The notes: generated by a model not told the origin, from the letters alone. 64,000 bases of DNA from Perognathus longimembris pacificus (GCF_023159225.1 NC_063162.1:86457438-86521437), one strand, 5' to 3'. Shown: positions 24,811-34,872, numbered from the stretch's first letter. Translations and numbers: made by a program.

Positions 24811-25984
24811 ATTTATGACCGTGATCAACTTTTTTTTTTTTTTTTAGGAAGCAGAAATTAACCTGTGGGGGATTAGGCCTAGTGCTTTGAAGTTCACGGT
24901 TTTGTTTTCCTTCCACTGTGTCTTGTGATCAAACAATTCATGGCTCCTTCCACCCGTCTCCTCCGCCTGCCTTCAGTCTCTCTTAGTTCCAACAGCCCTT
25001 TTGCATCGCTTTTCTTAATTTCAAATAAAAATATCTCAACACCAGTGACTGAGTTCCTGAATATGATCTATGGATGCAGACAACCTACTCCCTACATCCC
25101 TGTCGTCTTAAAACAGTGTTTTACATTTAGGTTTGGAGGTCAAAGGTAGGTAGCAAATTTGTAACTTTTTTTTTATTTTGGCTCTTTTCCCCCTCTTCTG
25201 TCCAACAGTCCCCTCCGAAGTTGGCCCTCCCCTGCAGCGCAGATACTCCAGCGGGTTGGGTGGTCAGAGTTTCTGTGGGTCAGCTTTTAACTCCCCTTAG
25301 CCTCCAACCATGGGGTGGGGGCTGGGGGGGACGACTGTGGATTTTACTCCTAGTTAGCCAGACCTTCCAAGCTGTTCTTCTACAACTCTAACCTGCTCCC
25401 CCCCCCCATTATCCATACCCCCGATGGACAAACCCCTTCCCCAACTACAGGCCTCCACCGGGAAATGTGTCTCCTGAGGTTCTTCCCCTGAAGGCGCCTG
25501 CTAATAAGGCAATTTCCTTGGGGGGTGTGGCTGGGGCGCGAGAAAAAAAAAACCAAACAAACAGAACCCAGGATTGTTTGGGGAGTCTGAAACCATCCAA
25601 GTTTTATTGCATCCGCTACAAAATCAACTCTTAATGAGCATCCAAACATTAAAAGTCCCCGGTTTACTCCGCGTTAAGGGGGAGGGGGAGGGGAGGAAGA
25701 GGCGAGGGCAGTTTGCCTATTTCTTCCCAGCCGCTCTTTTCTGCGCCAAAGAATACCGATATGAAAGTCAGAAGGCATCAAGTTTCAGCTCCCTGAGCGA
25801 TCGAAGATCACTCGGCCACAAGAACCTTCCAAGTTGGCCCTGTCCACAGCTTGTAATGAAAAAGATAATTTGTCTTATAATGAAAAACAGTACGCACACA
25901 AACAAACTCAGCATCTAACCGCCCTCTACCTCGCACCACTCTTCCTTAATAAGGGCCAGTGACAAATATTGCCATCCAGTTCCA
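24811..25984. other. Repeat-poor unassigned DNA between CpG patches
   Basis: Contains a poly-T (24831-24845), a G-rich run (25312-25329) and short overlapping ORFs. No known protein. Confidence 0.45.
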
Positions 25985-26179
25985 CCCTAGAAAAGAGGAA
26001 GCAGTAGATCTTCCTTTTAATAACTTCCCAAAGTGTTACAAATAATAAAAGGAGCTCATAAATCATCTCGGGGGCAACCGAACGCGGACCACGGAAGGAT
26101 TTACTCCTCTCAATCCCAGGTTTCCAACCTCGATTTCATTGGCCGCTTCCCTGTGGCCCGCCCCTGAATCCACACACTC

Positions 26180-26206
26180 ATTGGTCTCCAACGGGATGAT
26201 GTAAAG
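26180..26206 (+). promoter_or_regulatory. CCAAT/CRE-like composite module 2
   Basis: ATTGG (26180-26184), 12-bp spacer TCTCCAACGGGA, then TGATGTAAAG (26197-26206). The spacer includes CCAACGG, also a plausible MYB-type site. Confidence 0.6.
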
Positions 26207-26270
26207 AAAGGGTGTGGAGTTGGTGGGGGCCAGAATCCTCCAGCGAGCATGCGCCCTAGGTGTACCTGAA

Positions 26271-26280
26271 TGATTGACAG
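26271..26280 (+). promoter_or_regulatory. PBX-MEIS-type composite site
   Basis: TGATTGACAG matches the known PBX/MEIS heterodimer recognition sequence exactly. Occupancy is inference. Confidence 0.5.
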
Positions 26281-26289
26281 CTAGGAAAG

Positions 26290-26333
26290 ATGTGCGCGTG
26301 CGCGCGTGTGTGAAAGTGCAAACGTGTGTGTGA
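26290..26333. repeat. Short GTGC/GTGT-rich repeat
   Basis: Imperfect alternating purine-pyrimidine run (GTGCGCGTGCGCGCGTGTGT), a potential Z-DNA segment just after a PBX/MEIS-type site. Confidence 0.8.
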
Positions 26334-27919
26334 TATGAATGTGGTGGCGAGGGTGGAAGCGGTGAGTGCTTGCACTGAGCACTGAGGTTGCTGCTTCTGC
26401 AGGTTGGGAGGGATTGGTGCACTCCTCTCTTGCAGGCAGCCCTGTAGTTCGAAGAGCTAGGGGCCACAGATGACACTCCTGGGCTCCTAGATGCCTGCTA
26501 GGGATCTACTGAGAAAGGGTCTCCAACAGCAGGCTAAGTAGGGACGGTGGGAAAGGATATTTTATTGTTTCTAAAGAAGGTATCTAACTCTTAAAACCCT
26601 CTGGAAGAAATTTACTTTTAGTACCGCTGTTCTCAATGACCACCCTAAACACCGATCGCAGCCCTGCTTGCCTGCCTACGCACTGCACCCCCTGCCCCAG
26701 CCCTCAGATACCTCTTGGCACCCCCTTCAGTGCTGTGGTGGCACGAGTCTGGAATCAAAACTACTTGCGCTGCTATTTTAAGCATCTAGTGACCATAGAG
26801 ATTAGAGACCAAGACACCCAGAACATTGGAATAATCTTTAACTGAAAAAAAAAAAAGAGGGGGGGGGGAATGCAAGGGAGAAAAAGAAAAGAAACAGAAA
26901 TTAGACACAGCAATAAACAAAACGATAGTGCAAAGATAAATAAAATAAAGAAGAAAAATAAATTTGCTATTAAGCGAAACATAGGTCTGTAATTTCCTAG
27001 CCAGTTTCTGCCAAAACGGTTAACGCCTAGTACAAAATTCTTCAGAGGCGAGGGCTGGCTTCGTGGGAGGGACGGCGCCACAGCCCGGATACAGCCAAAT
27101 AAATTCTCCTTTCCAGTCGCTCTCAGTCCCTGCCTTTTGGATCAGGATCGGACAGAATTTTCCTCTTCCGGGTTCTTAGGTAGTTGGTTTTACTTAACCC
27201 ATATTTTAGGGAGATAATACCTTACAGGTCGTCTCGCATTTTAAATTACAGTAATGGTAAAAAGAATTTTCGCAGCTGACAAAGCTTCGGTTTTACGAAT
27301 TCTGAAATGTAAATGGCGAGTATTCCTTCACAGGCCCTGGTATTTTCTTTTTTTCTTTTTAATCTTATGTGACTATGTGAAGTGAGAAATCTACAGACAA
27401 AAATATTTCTGTGTATTAGCGTATGAGGAAAAAATTTAAGAAGGCAGAGTGATAGAACTAAATGGGCATTTTAAAGGCAAGATAATGTTCTTTTAAATCG
27501 TGGTGCATATTTTTTTCTTACAAAACAGTGCCTTTATTTTTGCCTAAGTTCTGAATCGGATATATCAAAGTAATTTTTTAAAGCTCAGTGTTCATTTTTA
27601 GTTTGATTTTAGTTTTATTTATTATAATTTATAATTATGATTGCATCTTTTTTTATTATTCTTTGGACTATGTGTGGGCATTTATATGTGTGGATATTTT
27701 TAAAGAGCAAACGATTTAAAACTAGTAAGTTTGGCTTTGATAGTTGCTTACTTTTAATTGAATGTCTTTATTTCATTAGATAAATTCAGATTTAAGTTAA
27801 CTTTAAAACAATGGACAAAATAATACTTTTCTTTCTCTTTGTTGGAACCAAAGTGAATTTTCATTCTCCGTCCGATTCTTTCTCTTAGAGCTGCCACAAC
27901 CAACTGACAAGCTCCAGCC
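26301..27919. other. Repeat-free unassigned DNA
   Basis: No transposon recognised; AT-rich after 27100. Confidence 0.45.
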
Positions 27920-28140
27920 CGCCTGAGACCCAGTATGCAAATTTGGGATGATTGACACCCCTAGTGCGGACCAATCATGTTAGAGTAGGTTGCTAATTGG
28001 TTGGCAACGATTTGACGTAAAGCTGACGTTTTAAAAGCCTATTATCCAATCAAAGCAACTTATGCAAATAAAGAAGAATCATATTACCAGAGTCCAGAGA
28101 GACTAGAGTACGCCCTCACGTGTTCATTAGTGGGTATTGC
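27920..28140. promoter_or_regulatory. Octamer/CCAAT-rich cluster C
   Basis: In about 200 bp: two perfect octamers ATGCAAAT (27935-27942, 28062-28069), a PBX-type TGATTGACA (27949-27957), CCAAT boxes at 27971 (+), 27996 (-) and 28046 (+), TGACGTAAAG at 28013, a second TGACG at 28024 and an E-box CACGTG near 28119. It is AT-rich, unlike cluster A. POU factors and NF-Y are the obvious candidate binders. Confidence 0.6.
27996..28022 (+). promoter_or_regulatory. CCAAT/CRE-like composite module 3
   Basis: ATTGG (27996-28000), 12-bp spacer TTGGCAACGATT, then TGACGTAAAG (28013-28022). The GGCAAC in the spacer also resembles an RFX half site. Confidence 0.6.
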
Positions 28141-30024
28141 AGTGACATCTGTAAGGTCTGAACTGAGGCTACAAAAAGTTGAATTCTATAGCTGGCCTTT
28201 TCTAAACTTGTCACTGGAAAACAAATTATAATTTGAGAAATATCCCTAAGAGTTATGCCATGCATATTCAGGATGGCTCATTTAAAAAAATCTCTGAAAG
28301 CTGCAGACTTCTAGGATAAGATTTCTCTATTTTTTTCCAACCCGGGGAATCTCTTGCTTTCTTTAAATTAGTCTTCTGTAAAGCAAGCGGGTTTCTTCTT
28401 TGATTTAAAAAGGACGAGATTTCCAGAGCCCTTCCCTGAAGAAACTCACTCTAGGCACAAATGGTCAGAAAACTTAGCTTCTTCAGTGAAAAATTCCACA
28501 TGGCACCGCCAGATGGCATTGAGCCCTCCTTCCTCTCCACCCTTGTCCTGCAAGTAATTTAGAGAAAACCAAATACTTTTATATTTTATAACTAAGTGAA
28601 GTGAGAACATATTTGTACTATTAAAAGGCTACATATTAGGAAAATAAGCGTTGTTGGTTGTTTTTTTAATGTGAAACTTCCTCTTGAGATTTTATCCAGG
28701 AAAGTTTGTGAGTAAAATGCCCATCTATTTAAAGTATTTGGGAAGACTTTTCTTAAAGTTAAGGGTATGAGGCGGCTGCGATTCCGAGGTGTCGCCTAAA
28801 GGTCTGGAGGGCTTCTTAGAAATTAAAATGCATTGGAGGAGGAAGCTTAATTTTTCAGACAATGGTCTTTTGGGGAGCCCAGTCTGGCCAGACCCCCGAG
28901 GCCCAGCCAGCAACACATTGGGTGCCTTAGTAGCATGGAGTTTTTAGGGGTTCATTTTGGGGTCCCTATTAGAGAGAGGTAAGACGTCCCATGCACACAT
29001 CACTCACGTTAGTAGGGGCAAAGCTTTTGTTTTGAACTCCAGCGGGTGGGTGGGTGTCTCTGGGGATGAAATCCTCGGACAGTGTTTATCTCCCTCACCT
29101 TTTCTTCTGCCTTGCTTTAAGAAAATCTTTTTTTGTTTTTCCTCTTCGGACTCATCAGGACGAGAAACGTTCCTGTCACCAACTCCAGACTAGAGGGGAA
29201 GGGTGGTATTTACAGAGGGAAGAAAGGTGAAAAGAAAAGAAAAAAAAATCAAATTGAGTGTTAAGTTTGGTAGTTTTATATGTACGTTCTGAAAGTGCAT
29301 TCCATGTTTTCTTTACATATTTACACAAGCAAAGTAATTGTGCACTCACTTTTGATCACACTAGGTTATACTTATAATTTTTAAAATTATCATTCGTCCC
29401 TTAAAAGTAGACCTTAATTGGACACATATTACTTTAAAAATTATTTCGGAAAGTAGCCATGATGTTTGCCTAACAACAACAACAAAAGCGCGTTTCACAG
29501 GATTTGTAGCTTCTCACTGTTTACTGACTTGTTCAGCCAGAAACGAATGACTGCGGGGGTGGGGGGTGGGGGCAAGGACTCGCGGTTTCCTTTGACATCC
29601 TAGCTTCGGGTGAAGCTTCTGGCCTAACACCGCATCCCTGGTGTCTGTAGATAATAATCTGTACATTTCCCCCACCCGTATCTGCCTATCGGCTTCACAA
29701 GCAGTCGAAAAACTCATCCTCCCCACTAGCATAGAAGCCAGAACACGGGATAGCCCCTTTGTTAGTTTAGAATCACCACGCCAGGTTATTTAGTTTGTAA
29801 CCAACACGTGTTTATTTTTACTTCACTCTGACCATTTGCCATTTTCCTTCAGAAGCAAATCGTGCTCAGAGAATCGTCCTATAAGAAAGCGAGAAGTAAA
29901 ACAAGAACTTCGCGGAGCGATCTTTTTCTTTAGGTGAAAGGCAAGGAACTGGCCTAAAAAAAAAAAAAAGGATCTTGTTTCTCAGTCACAATCTCGTTCT
30001 CTAAATTTTTGTTTTCTGCGCTGC
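28141..30024. other. Repeat-free unassigned DNA
   Basis: No transposon recognised. Contains the CTCF-like motif at 28506 and a G-rich run at 29553-29573. Confidence 0.45.
28506..28518 (+). promoter_or_regulatory. CTCF-like motif
   Basis: CCGCCAGATGGCA fits the CTCF core consensus CCRSYAGRKGGCR at every position. Confidence 0.5.
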
Positions 30025-30060
30025 CCAAAGGGAACGAAGATGGGTTTAAAGCAATGGAGC

Positions 30061-30086
30061 GGGGACCTGGGGGTGGGAGGCGGGGG
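30061..30086 (+). promoter_or_regulatory. G-quadruplex-forming motif
   Basis: Four G runs of three or more (30061-30064, 30069-30073, 30075-30077, 30082-30086) with loops of one to four bases, at the edge of the CpG island. Confidence 0.7.
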
Positions 30087-30992
30087 TGGTGGAGGAGAAG
30101 GCTCTCCAGGGTTCGGGGGCCCTTTTTCCGCAATCTCTGCTTGCACAGCGCTAATACAGGCCGCCCCCGCCGTGCGCCCAGAGAGCCGCGGCCGGCTGTG
30201 CTGGGGAGCTGGGCGGGCAGGCAGGGTGGAAAACGCTAGGGCTGGGCTGCGGGATCGCGGGACACCAGTTCCCACGCAGGGACAGACGCTGCGATCGCCA
30301 GCACTCCTGCAAAAGCCCATCTGCGAGGAAACAGCTGGCGAAAAGCCCGCAAGCGGGTCTGGTGCGCCGCGGGGAGCGCGGCCTCACCCCGGGCCCAGCG
30401 GGCGCGGGAAGCCGGGGCTCGACGCCCGCGCCCCGCCGCCCCGGCTCCTGTCTCCCGCCAGGGCCTCTTCCGGGCTGGGCCCTCAGAGTGGGTTTCTCTG
30501 GCCCAAGTGATTTCGCAAGAGCCTGGCCGGCGGCGGCTGTAAATCAACCTCCTCCCTCCTGAGCCCGCGGGGGCGCAGGGGACGCGGAGCGGGGCTGCGG
30601 CCACCCCTGGCCCGCGGCCGCAGCTGGACCGGCCGCCCCTGGCGAGGCGGCGGGGGTTAAACGCCATGAATCCATCAATCAAGCCCACCGCCTCCCTCCC
30701 CATCTCCGAGTGCGCCCGCGGGGCCTGCTTTGTGTCTCGGCCGCCCCGGGCCTGGGAAGCCGAATTCGGCCTCTCCCGGGATCTGGGGTTGGGGGTTGGG
30801 CGGCGAGTTCCCATGGGGGGCCCGACGTGGCCTGGGGGGACAGGGCCAACTGAGGGCCAGGGCGCACACTTCCCGCGGCGCTCGCTCCCTCTTCTGACCA
30901 CTTAGCGCCTCAATCTTTCCCCGCGACGTGCCCCCCCCCCCCATCCAACCCTGTCTCCCCAGGAAGATGGGAGTGAGGAGTTAATCCCAAGC

Positions 30993-31075
30993 AACCCGAT
31001 TGCCTGGGAATGTCACATCTCTTCCTGGGCCTCAGTTTCTCTTCGGTAAAACGAGGGGCCTGCTTAGGATTTGCA
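30993..31075 (-). mobile_element. MIR fragment at the edge of the CpG island
   Basis: TTCCTGGGCCTCAGTTTCTC, TTCGGTAAAACGAGGGGCCT is the MIR core in antisense. It still carries CpGs, which fits long residence in an unmethylated region. Confidence 0.7.
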
Positions 31076-31308
31076 TCTTTGGGTCCAGTTGTCATGATTT
31101 GTTTTGTTTTCTTTGTTTAAGGAGATGCCTGAACTCTTCCTGCCGGAAGAATTTCTCCAAGTTCTCATTTCTTCCTCTCCCCTCAGCCCTCGTCCCCTCC
31201 CAAGCCCCAGAAGGAGCCGGCGCGACCCTGAGGCCGGGCCCCAGAGCCTCCAAGCCAGGGCACCGCAATGTTTGGGGAGCTGAGCCTCTGCGGCATTTGT
31301 CTGAGGCA

Positions 31309-31321
31309 CCACTAGGGGGCG
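31309..31321 (+). promoter_or_regulatory. CTCF-like motif at the CpG island edge
   Basis: CCACTAGGGGGCG matches the CTCF core at every position, in the same orientation as the motif at 28506. Confidence 0.6.
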
Positions 31322-31690
31322 ATGCAGCCCAAGGATAGAGAATCGAGGCGCCGCAAGGTCTAACTGGGCCTGGGTTCTTTTTCCTAGGACGCGTGGTGGT
31401 CAGTGGCGCAGGCGGCTTTCTTTTATGAAACCCGTTTGACCTGTAGCGCCACGAGGCCCCATCCAGGGACGGAAGGAAACAGAAGGAGATGTATTTAATG
31501 CAAACCTTTAATGGCAACTTTACTTCTGAAGCCCTGTGCAGTTAGTGGGACCCCAAGATGTAGGAAAAACAAAAGAGGCAAGAGTGAAAAGGTATCCAAG
31601 CCGTGAGATGCACACTCATGTAGAGGGCCCTACGTTTTTCCAATATGGAGTTAAGTTGTGGAATGGTAAATACAGAATATAGAAGCAAGC

Positions 31691-31790
31691 AGGAGGGAGG
31701 GGGAAGAGAGGGAGGGAGGAGAGGAGGGGAGAGGAAGTGAGGAGAGGGAGATAGAGAAGGATGGAGAGAGGGGGGAGGGGGAGGAAGGAA
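31691..31790. repeat. Polypurine tract
   Basis: 100 bases of almost only A and G on the + strand, with three T interruptions (31738, 31752, 31762). Irregular GGGA/GAGA composition. Confidence 0.92.
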
Positions 31791-32218
31791 CAATACCAAA
31801 GTTGAGTGAAGGACAAGAAGGCATCACTGCCCTTGTCTCCCAGGGCGCCTGAATGGGGCTCTCATTTGTTTCCTGCCTATGTTTTACAATATGGATTAGC
31901 GGGACCCCAGAGGAAACCAGGCCTAGTTCATTGCAACCAAAGGATCTTCAAGAGAAAATGTGTTAGGCTGAAATATCATCTTTTCCCACATGTGCAAGGC
32001 TCTTGGATCGTGTTTGCTTTCAAAATCCATAAATGTTTTTATTAAACTATATCTTTCTTGTGGCCCATGCGCACATAAAGTACTTGCAGCGTATGTAAAC
32101 GCTTCCATTTTGGTCCTCCTTGAGGAAAACTTTGTAACTCCGCAGTAAATATTTGCTCAGGGGTAAACCTTGGCAGGCAATCGCTGAACTCCCAAGTCGG
32201 TTTCACTGGATGTGAATG

Positions 32219-32221
<3 letters not shown>

Positions 32222-32249
<28 letters not shown>
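32222..32249. repeat. (TG)n microsatellite
   Basis: Pure TG run directly before the AT palindrome. Confidence 0.93.
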
Positions 32250-32251
<2 letters not shown>

Positions 32252-32252
<1 letters not shown>

Positions 32253-32279
32253 AACGGTATATATATATATATACCGTTA
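32252..32279. repeat. Perfect 28-bp palindrome
   Basis: Arms TAACGG and CCGTTA enclose a TA core; every base pairs with its partner. Confidence 0.95.
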
Positions 32280-32287
32280 TATATATA

Positions 32288-32357
32288 TGAAAATTTTCCA
32301 TATTATATATATATACACACACCTATATATATATATATATATAATGGAAAATTTTCA
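32288..32357. repeat. Inverted repeat with AT-rich loop
   Basis: The 14-bp arms TGAAAATTTTCCAT (32288-32301) and ATGGAAAATTTTCA (32344-32357) are perfect inverted copies. The loop between is mostly TA repeat that can itself pair. Confidence 0.95.
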
Positions 32358-32537
32358 GGAGAGCTTGGTATTTTTGCTCTTTTGGCATGCAGGAAGGTAT
32401 AATTGAGTAAGTATTGTAACGGGTAACATTGTAAAATTAACCAAATACTCTTTCAAATTTGGCTCTTCCTCTTTATACCACCACCCACCCTCACCTTATC
32501 ATGTCAATTAAATATTTCTCTCTCTCTCATTCTCTTG

Positions 32538-32658
32538 CCAGTCCTGGGGCTTGAACTTTGGGCCTGGGCCATTTTTTTGTTCAAGGCTAGCATTCTATCA
32601 CTTGAGCCACAGCACCAATTTTGGCTTTTTCTGAGTAGTTTATTGGAGATAAAAGTGT
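32538..32658 (-). mobile_element. Truncated family B SINE
   Basis: Only the ID-like half is present (CAGTCCTGGGGCTTGAACTT to GTTTATTGGAGATAAAAGTG). An antisense L1 3' end follows, and the B1-like head is not found beyond it. Confidence 0.75.
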
Positions 32659-32790
32659 ATTTTATTTTTTATTGAAAGGTGATGTACAAAGGGGTTACAG
32701 TTAATGTAAGTAAGATAATGAGTACATTTCTTTTCCAACATTTTTCCCCCTCCCTCATTTTCTCCTGCTTTCCCTGTGTGGTGTATTTTA
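32659..32790 (-). mobile_element. Short L1 3' end
   Basis: Antisense: TTTTATTGAAAGGTGATGTA, CAAAGGGGTTACAGTTAATG, then a T/C-rich stretch. TAAAAGTGTA occurs on both sides and may be the target-site duplication. It truncates a family B SINE. Confidence 0.7.
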
Positions 32791-32841
32791 AAAGTGTAAT
32801 GTTTGCTTCCTAAATTCTATCTTAATAAGAATGTAAAAGTC

Positions 32842-33052
32842 GAGGCTGGGAATATGGCCTAGTGGCAAGAGAGCCTACCTCGTATACATGAAGCCCTGGG
32901 TTCAATTCCCCAGTACCACATATATGGAAAACGGCCAGAAGTGGCGCTGTGGCTCAAGTGGCAGAGTGCTAGCCTTGAGCAAAAGGAAGCCAGGGACAGT
33001 GCTCAGGCCCTGAGTCCAAGGCCCAAGACTAGCAAAACAAAAAACAAAAACA
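32842..33052 (+). mobile_element. Family A dimeric SINE
   Basis: Both monomers are present, with an A/C-rich tail. A perfect 15-bp target-site duplication (32827-32841 and 33053-33067) implies a recent insertion. It marks the return of SINEs after the repeat-poor block. Confidence 0.92.
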
Positions 33053-33314
33053 AAGAATGTAAAAGTCAAGACATGATATATATGCATACATTAATATTTC
33101 TAGTTTCATTTTCATTCACATTTTAATATATAATCTGTGCTAATATATTTTATAGAGAATGACTTGAGCCTAGATTTTGGAATCTCATCCCTGAAGAAAA
33201 TCTTGAATGAAGTTACTCTTCTGTGATTAAAAATGCTTACTTTTTGAAGGGATTTTGAGTAACTCTGCTGAATTTGATTAAAGAGAACTGTGTGAAGATT
33301 ATTACGAGATCAAT

Positions 33315-33530
33315 GACTGGGCACTGGTAATCCTAGCTACTCAGGAGGCTAAGATCTAAGGACTGAGGTTTGAAGCCAGCAGAGGCAAACAAATCAGTTA
33401 TACCCTTATCTCCAATTAACCAGTGAAAAGCCAGAGGTGGAGGTGTGGCTCAAGTGCTAGAGCACTGGTCTTGAGTGAAAAAGCTAAGGGAGATTGTAAG
33501 GCCCTAAGTTCCTAGCTCAGTACTGGCATG
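33315..33530 (+). mobile_element. Family B SINE
   Basis: Contains the head motif GGTAATCCTAGCTACTCAGG and the body motif GTGTGGCTCAAGTGCTAGAG. The tail is a degenerate CA repeat to about 33575. Confidence 0.85.
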
Positions 33531-33765
33531 CACACACATGCATACACACACATGTGCACACACATATACACAGTATACATAGAATCAGCCAGAACAGGGA
33601 TGCTTGTTAACTTGTCTTTGAGGGAATAATAAAGAATTATGAATTCTGATTTTACACCAGCCTTATCATAGTAACTGCAGAGTCAGTGGCTTCTCCGGAG
33701 TTTAACCCCAACTCCTGTATGGGGAAATGTGTTTTCTACCCTTCTTGTTGCTTATGAGGGATCTG

Positions 33766-33800
33766 TCTATCTATCTACCTACCTACCTATCTATCTATCT
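33766..33800. repeat. TATC/TACC tetranucleotide repeat
   Basis: About nine units next to a diverged family A SINE. Confidence 0.85.
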
Positions 33801-33801
33801 G

Positions 33802-33967
33802 TCCTCAGGGCATGGCACTGTCCCTGAGCCTCTTTGTGTTCAAGGCTAGCTCTCTGCCACGTGAGCTACAGCTCCACTTTTGGCTTTTTTGTGTGGTACT
33901 GAGGAATGGAAGCTGGGGCTTCATGCATACCAGGCAACACTCTACCACCAAGTCACACTCCCAGCCC
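33802..33967 (-). mobile_element. Diverged family A/ID-like SINE
   Basis: The antisense strand carries the second-monomer motifs (CACTGTCCCTGAG and the GTGAGCTACAGCTCCACTTT variant) and an ID-like head ending in CCCAGCCC. It is shorter and more diverged than the other family A copies and follows a TATC/TACC repeat. Confidence 0.7.
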
Positions 33968-34727
33968 TGTGAGGGTTTTATTTATTCTGATAGTTGTTGT
34001 GGAGAGGTCTTGTCTTTGAGCAGGGAGAGTCAGGAGCCCTATCTACAACACTGGCCACAGAAGTTGGAGTAGACTTTGACCCCAAAGCCAAATACACACT
34101 TCACCTCCCAGTGGAAACTTCATCCCTGAAAAACATCATGTGGACCTGAGTCATTCTCAGAGTTGAGTTTGGCAGTTCGGGCAGATATAACCCTTCCTTT
34201 CATATTTCCCTTCCCTTTTGAAGCCCAATAGTGGTCAGTCTCCTTCTATTAGGAATGCTTTGAGACTCTGCCTGCCACAACATGGAGGAGGTCCCTTCGA
34301 CAGGGACTTTGGGGGAACTGAGAAGCTGTGAGGCCATCCCAAATGAGAACTACATATTTGAATAAAGTGTTACACGGGCCTGAGAGGGAGTTGATGAGAA
34401 GAGAGGCTGATGTTGGAGAGCTGGAGAATTCTGAGATGTGTCGGCCAAAGGCTAAAGGACGTTTAGGAACAGCTGGACAGTGCTGTTGCCCTTACCAGCC
34501 TAAATCCATCCCATGTGTGTAAAGAATTGAAATAATCTGACAACTGAAGACAGAAGAGGGGCAGAAGAATAAATATGATTGGGGGCCATTAATATAATTA
34601 GGTTAAATGGTCTATTTGGAGCCTATGTTGTTGTTGGTTTGTTTAAGGTGAAAGATAACTGAATTCTAATGCTGCAGATTATTTTAACTCTAGAGCATTT
34701 CAGTCCAATGGAATAGAATATTGGCAA

Positions 34728-34872
34728 GGTAGGTTTGGTGGCTGATACGTGTAACCCCAGCACTTGAATGACTGCAACAGGAGGATTTTGGGTTTGATGC
34801 CAGCTAGGGCTGCTGAGAGAGTTCAAGCACAGCCTGAACTATATATGTAGAACCTGCCTCAAAGCAGCAGTA
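34728..34872 (+). mobile_element. B1-type SINE
   Basis: Reads TTGGTGGCTGATACGTGTAA, CCCCAGCACTTGAATGACTG and GTTCAAGCACAGCCTGAACT, ending AGAACCTGCCTCAAAGCAGC. This is a complete though diverged B1-like monomer. Confidence 0.72.

Larger units (their letters stand above)
25985..26300. promoter_or_regulatory. CCAAT-containing promoter-like cluster B
   Basis: Two inverted CCAAT boxes (26138, 26180), GGCCCGCCCCTGAA (GC box), the composite module at 26180-26206 and a perfect PBX/MEIS-type TGATTGACAG at 26271-26280. Moderate CpG content. Confidence 0.55.
30025..31100. promoter_or_regulatory. Large CpG island
   Basis: The strongest CpG concentration in the window. It is densest from 30120 to 30900, with stretches such as GGGGAGCGCGGCCTCACCCC, GCGGCGGGG and CCGCGGCCGCAG. 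It contains a PBX-type ATCAATCA at 30674-30681. Long ORFs on both strands (up to 221 codons, 30236-30901 on the minus strand) reflect the scarcity of stops in GC-rich DNA. Probably a promoter of a gene or lncRNA whose exons are outside the window or not recognisable. Confidence 0.75.
31101..32221. other. Flank of the CpG island
   Basis: Contains the CTCF-like motif and the polypurine tract. A pyrimidine-rich TTCTTTGTTTAAG near 31110 could serve as a splice acceptor, but no matching exon is evident. Confidence 0.45.

Noticed and set aside
30236..30901. 221-codon ORF on the minus strand
   Set aside because: It lies wholly in the CpG island, where stop codons are scarce. Overlapping long ORFs exist in several other frames, and the residues (R, G, P, A) simply mirror GC-rich DNA. 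No domain recognised.
31105..31140. Possible splice acceptor and exon after TTCTTTGTTTAAG
   Set aside because: No reading frame downstream resembles a known protein, and no donor or partner exon could be placed.
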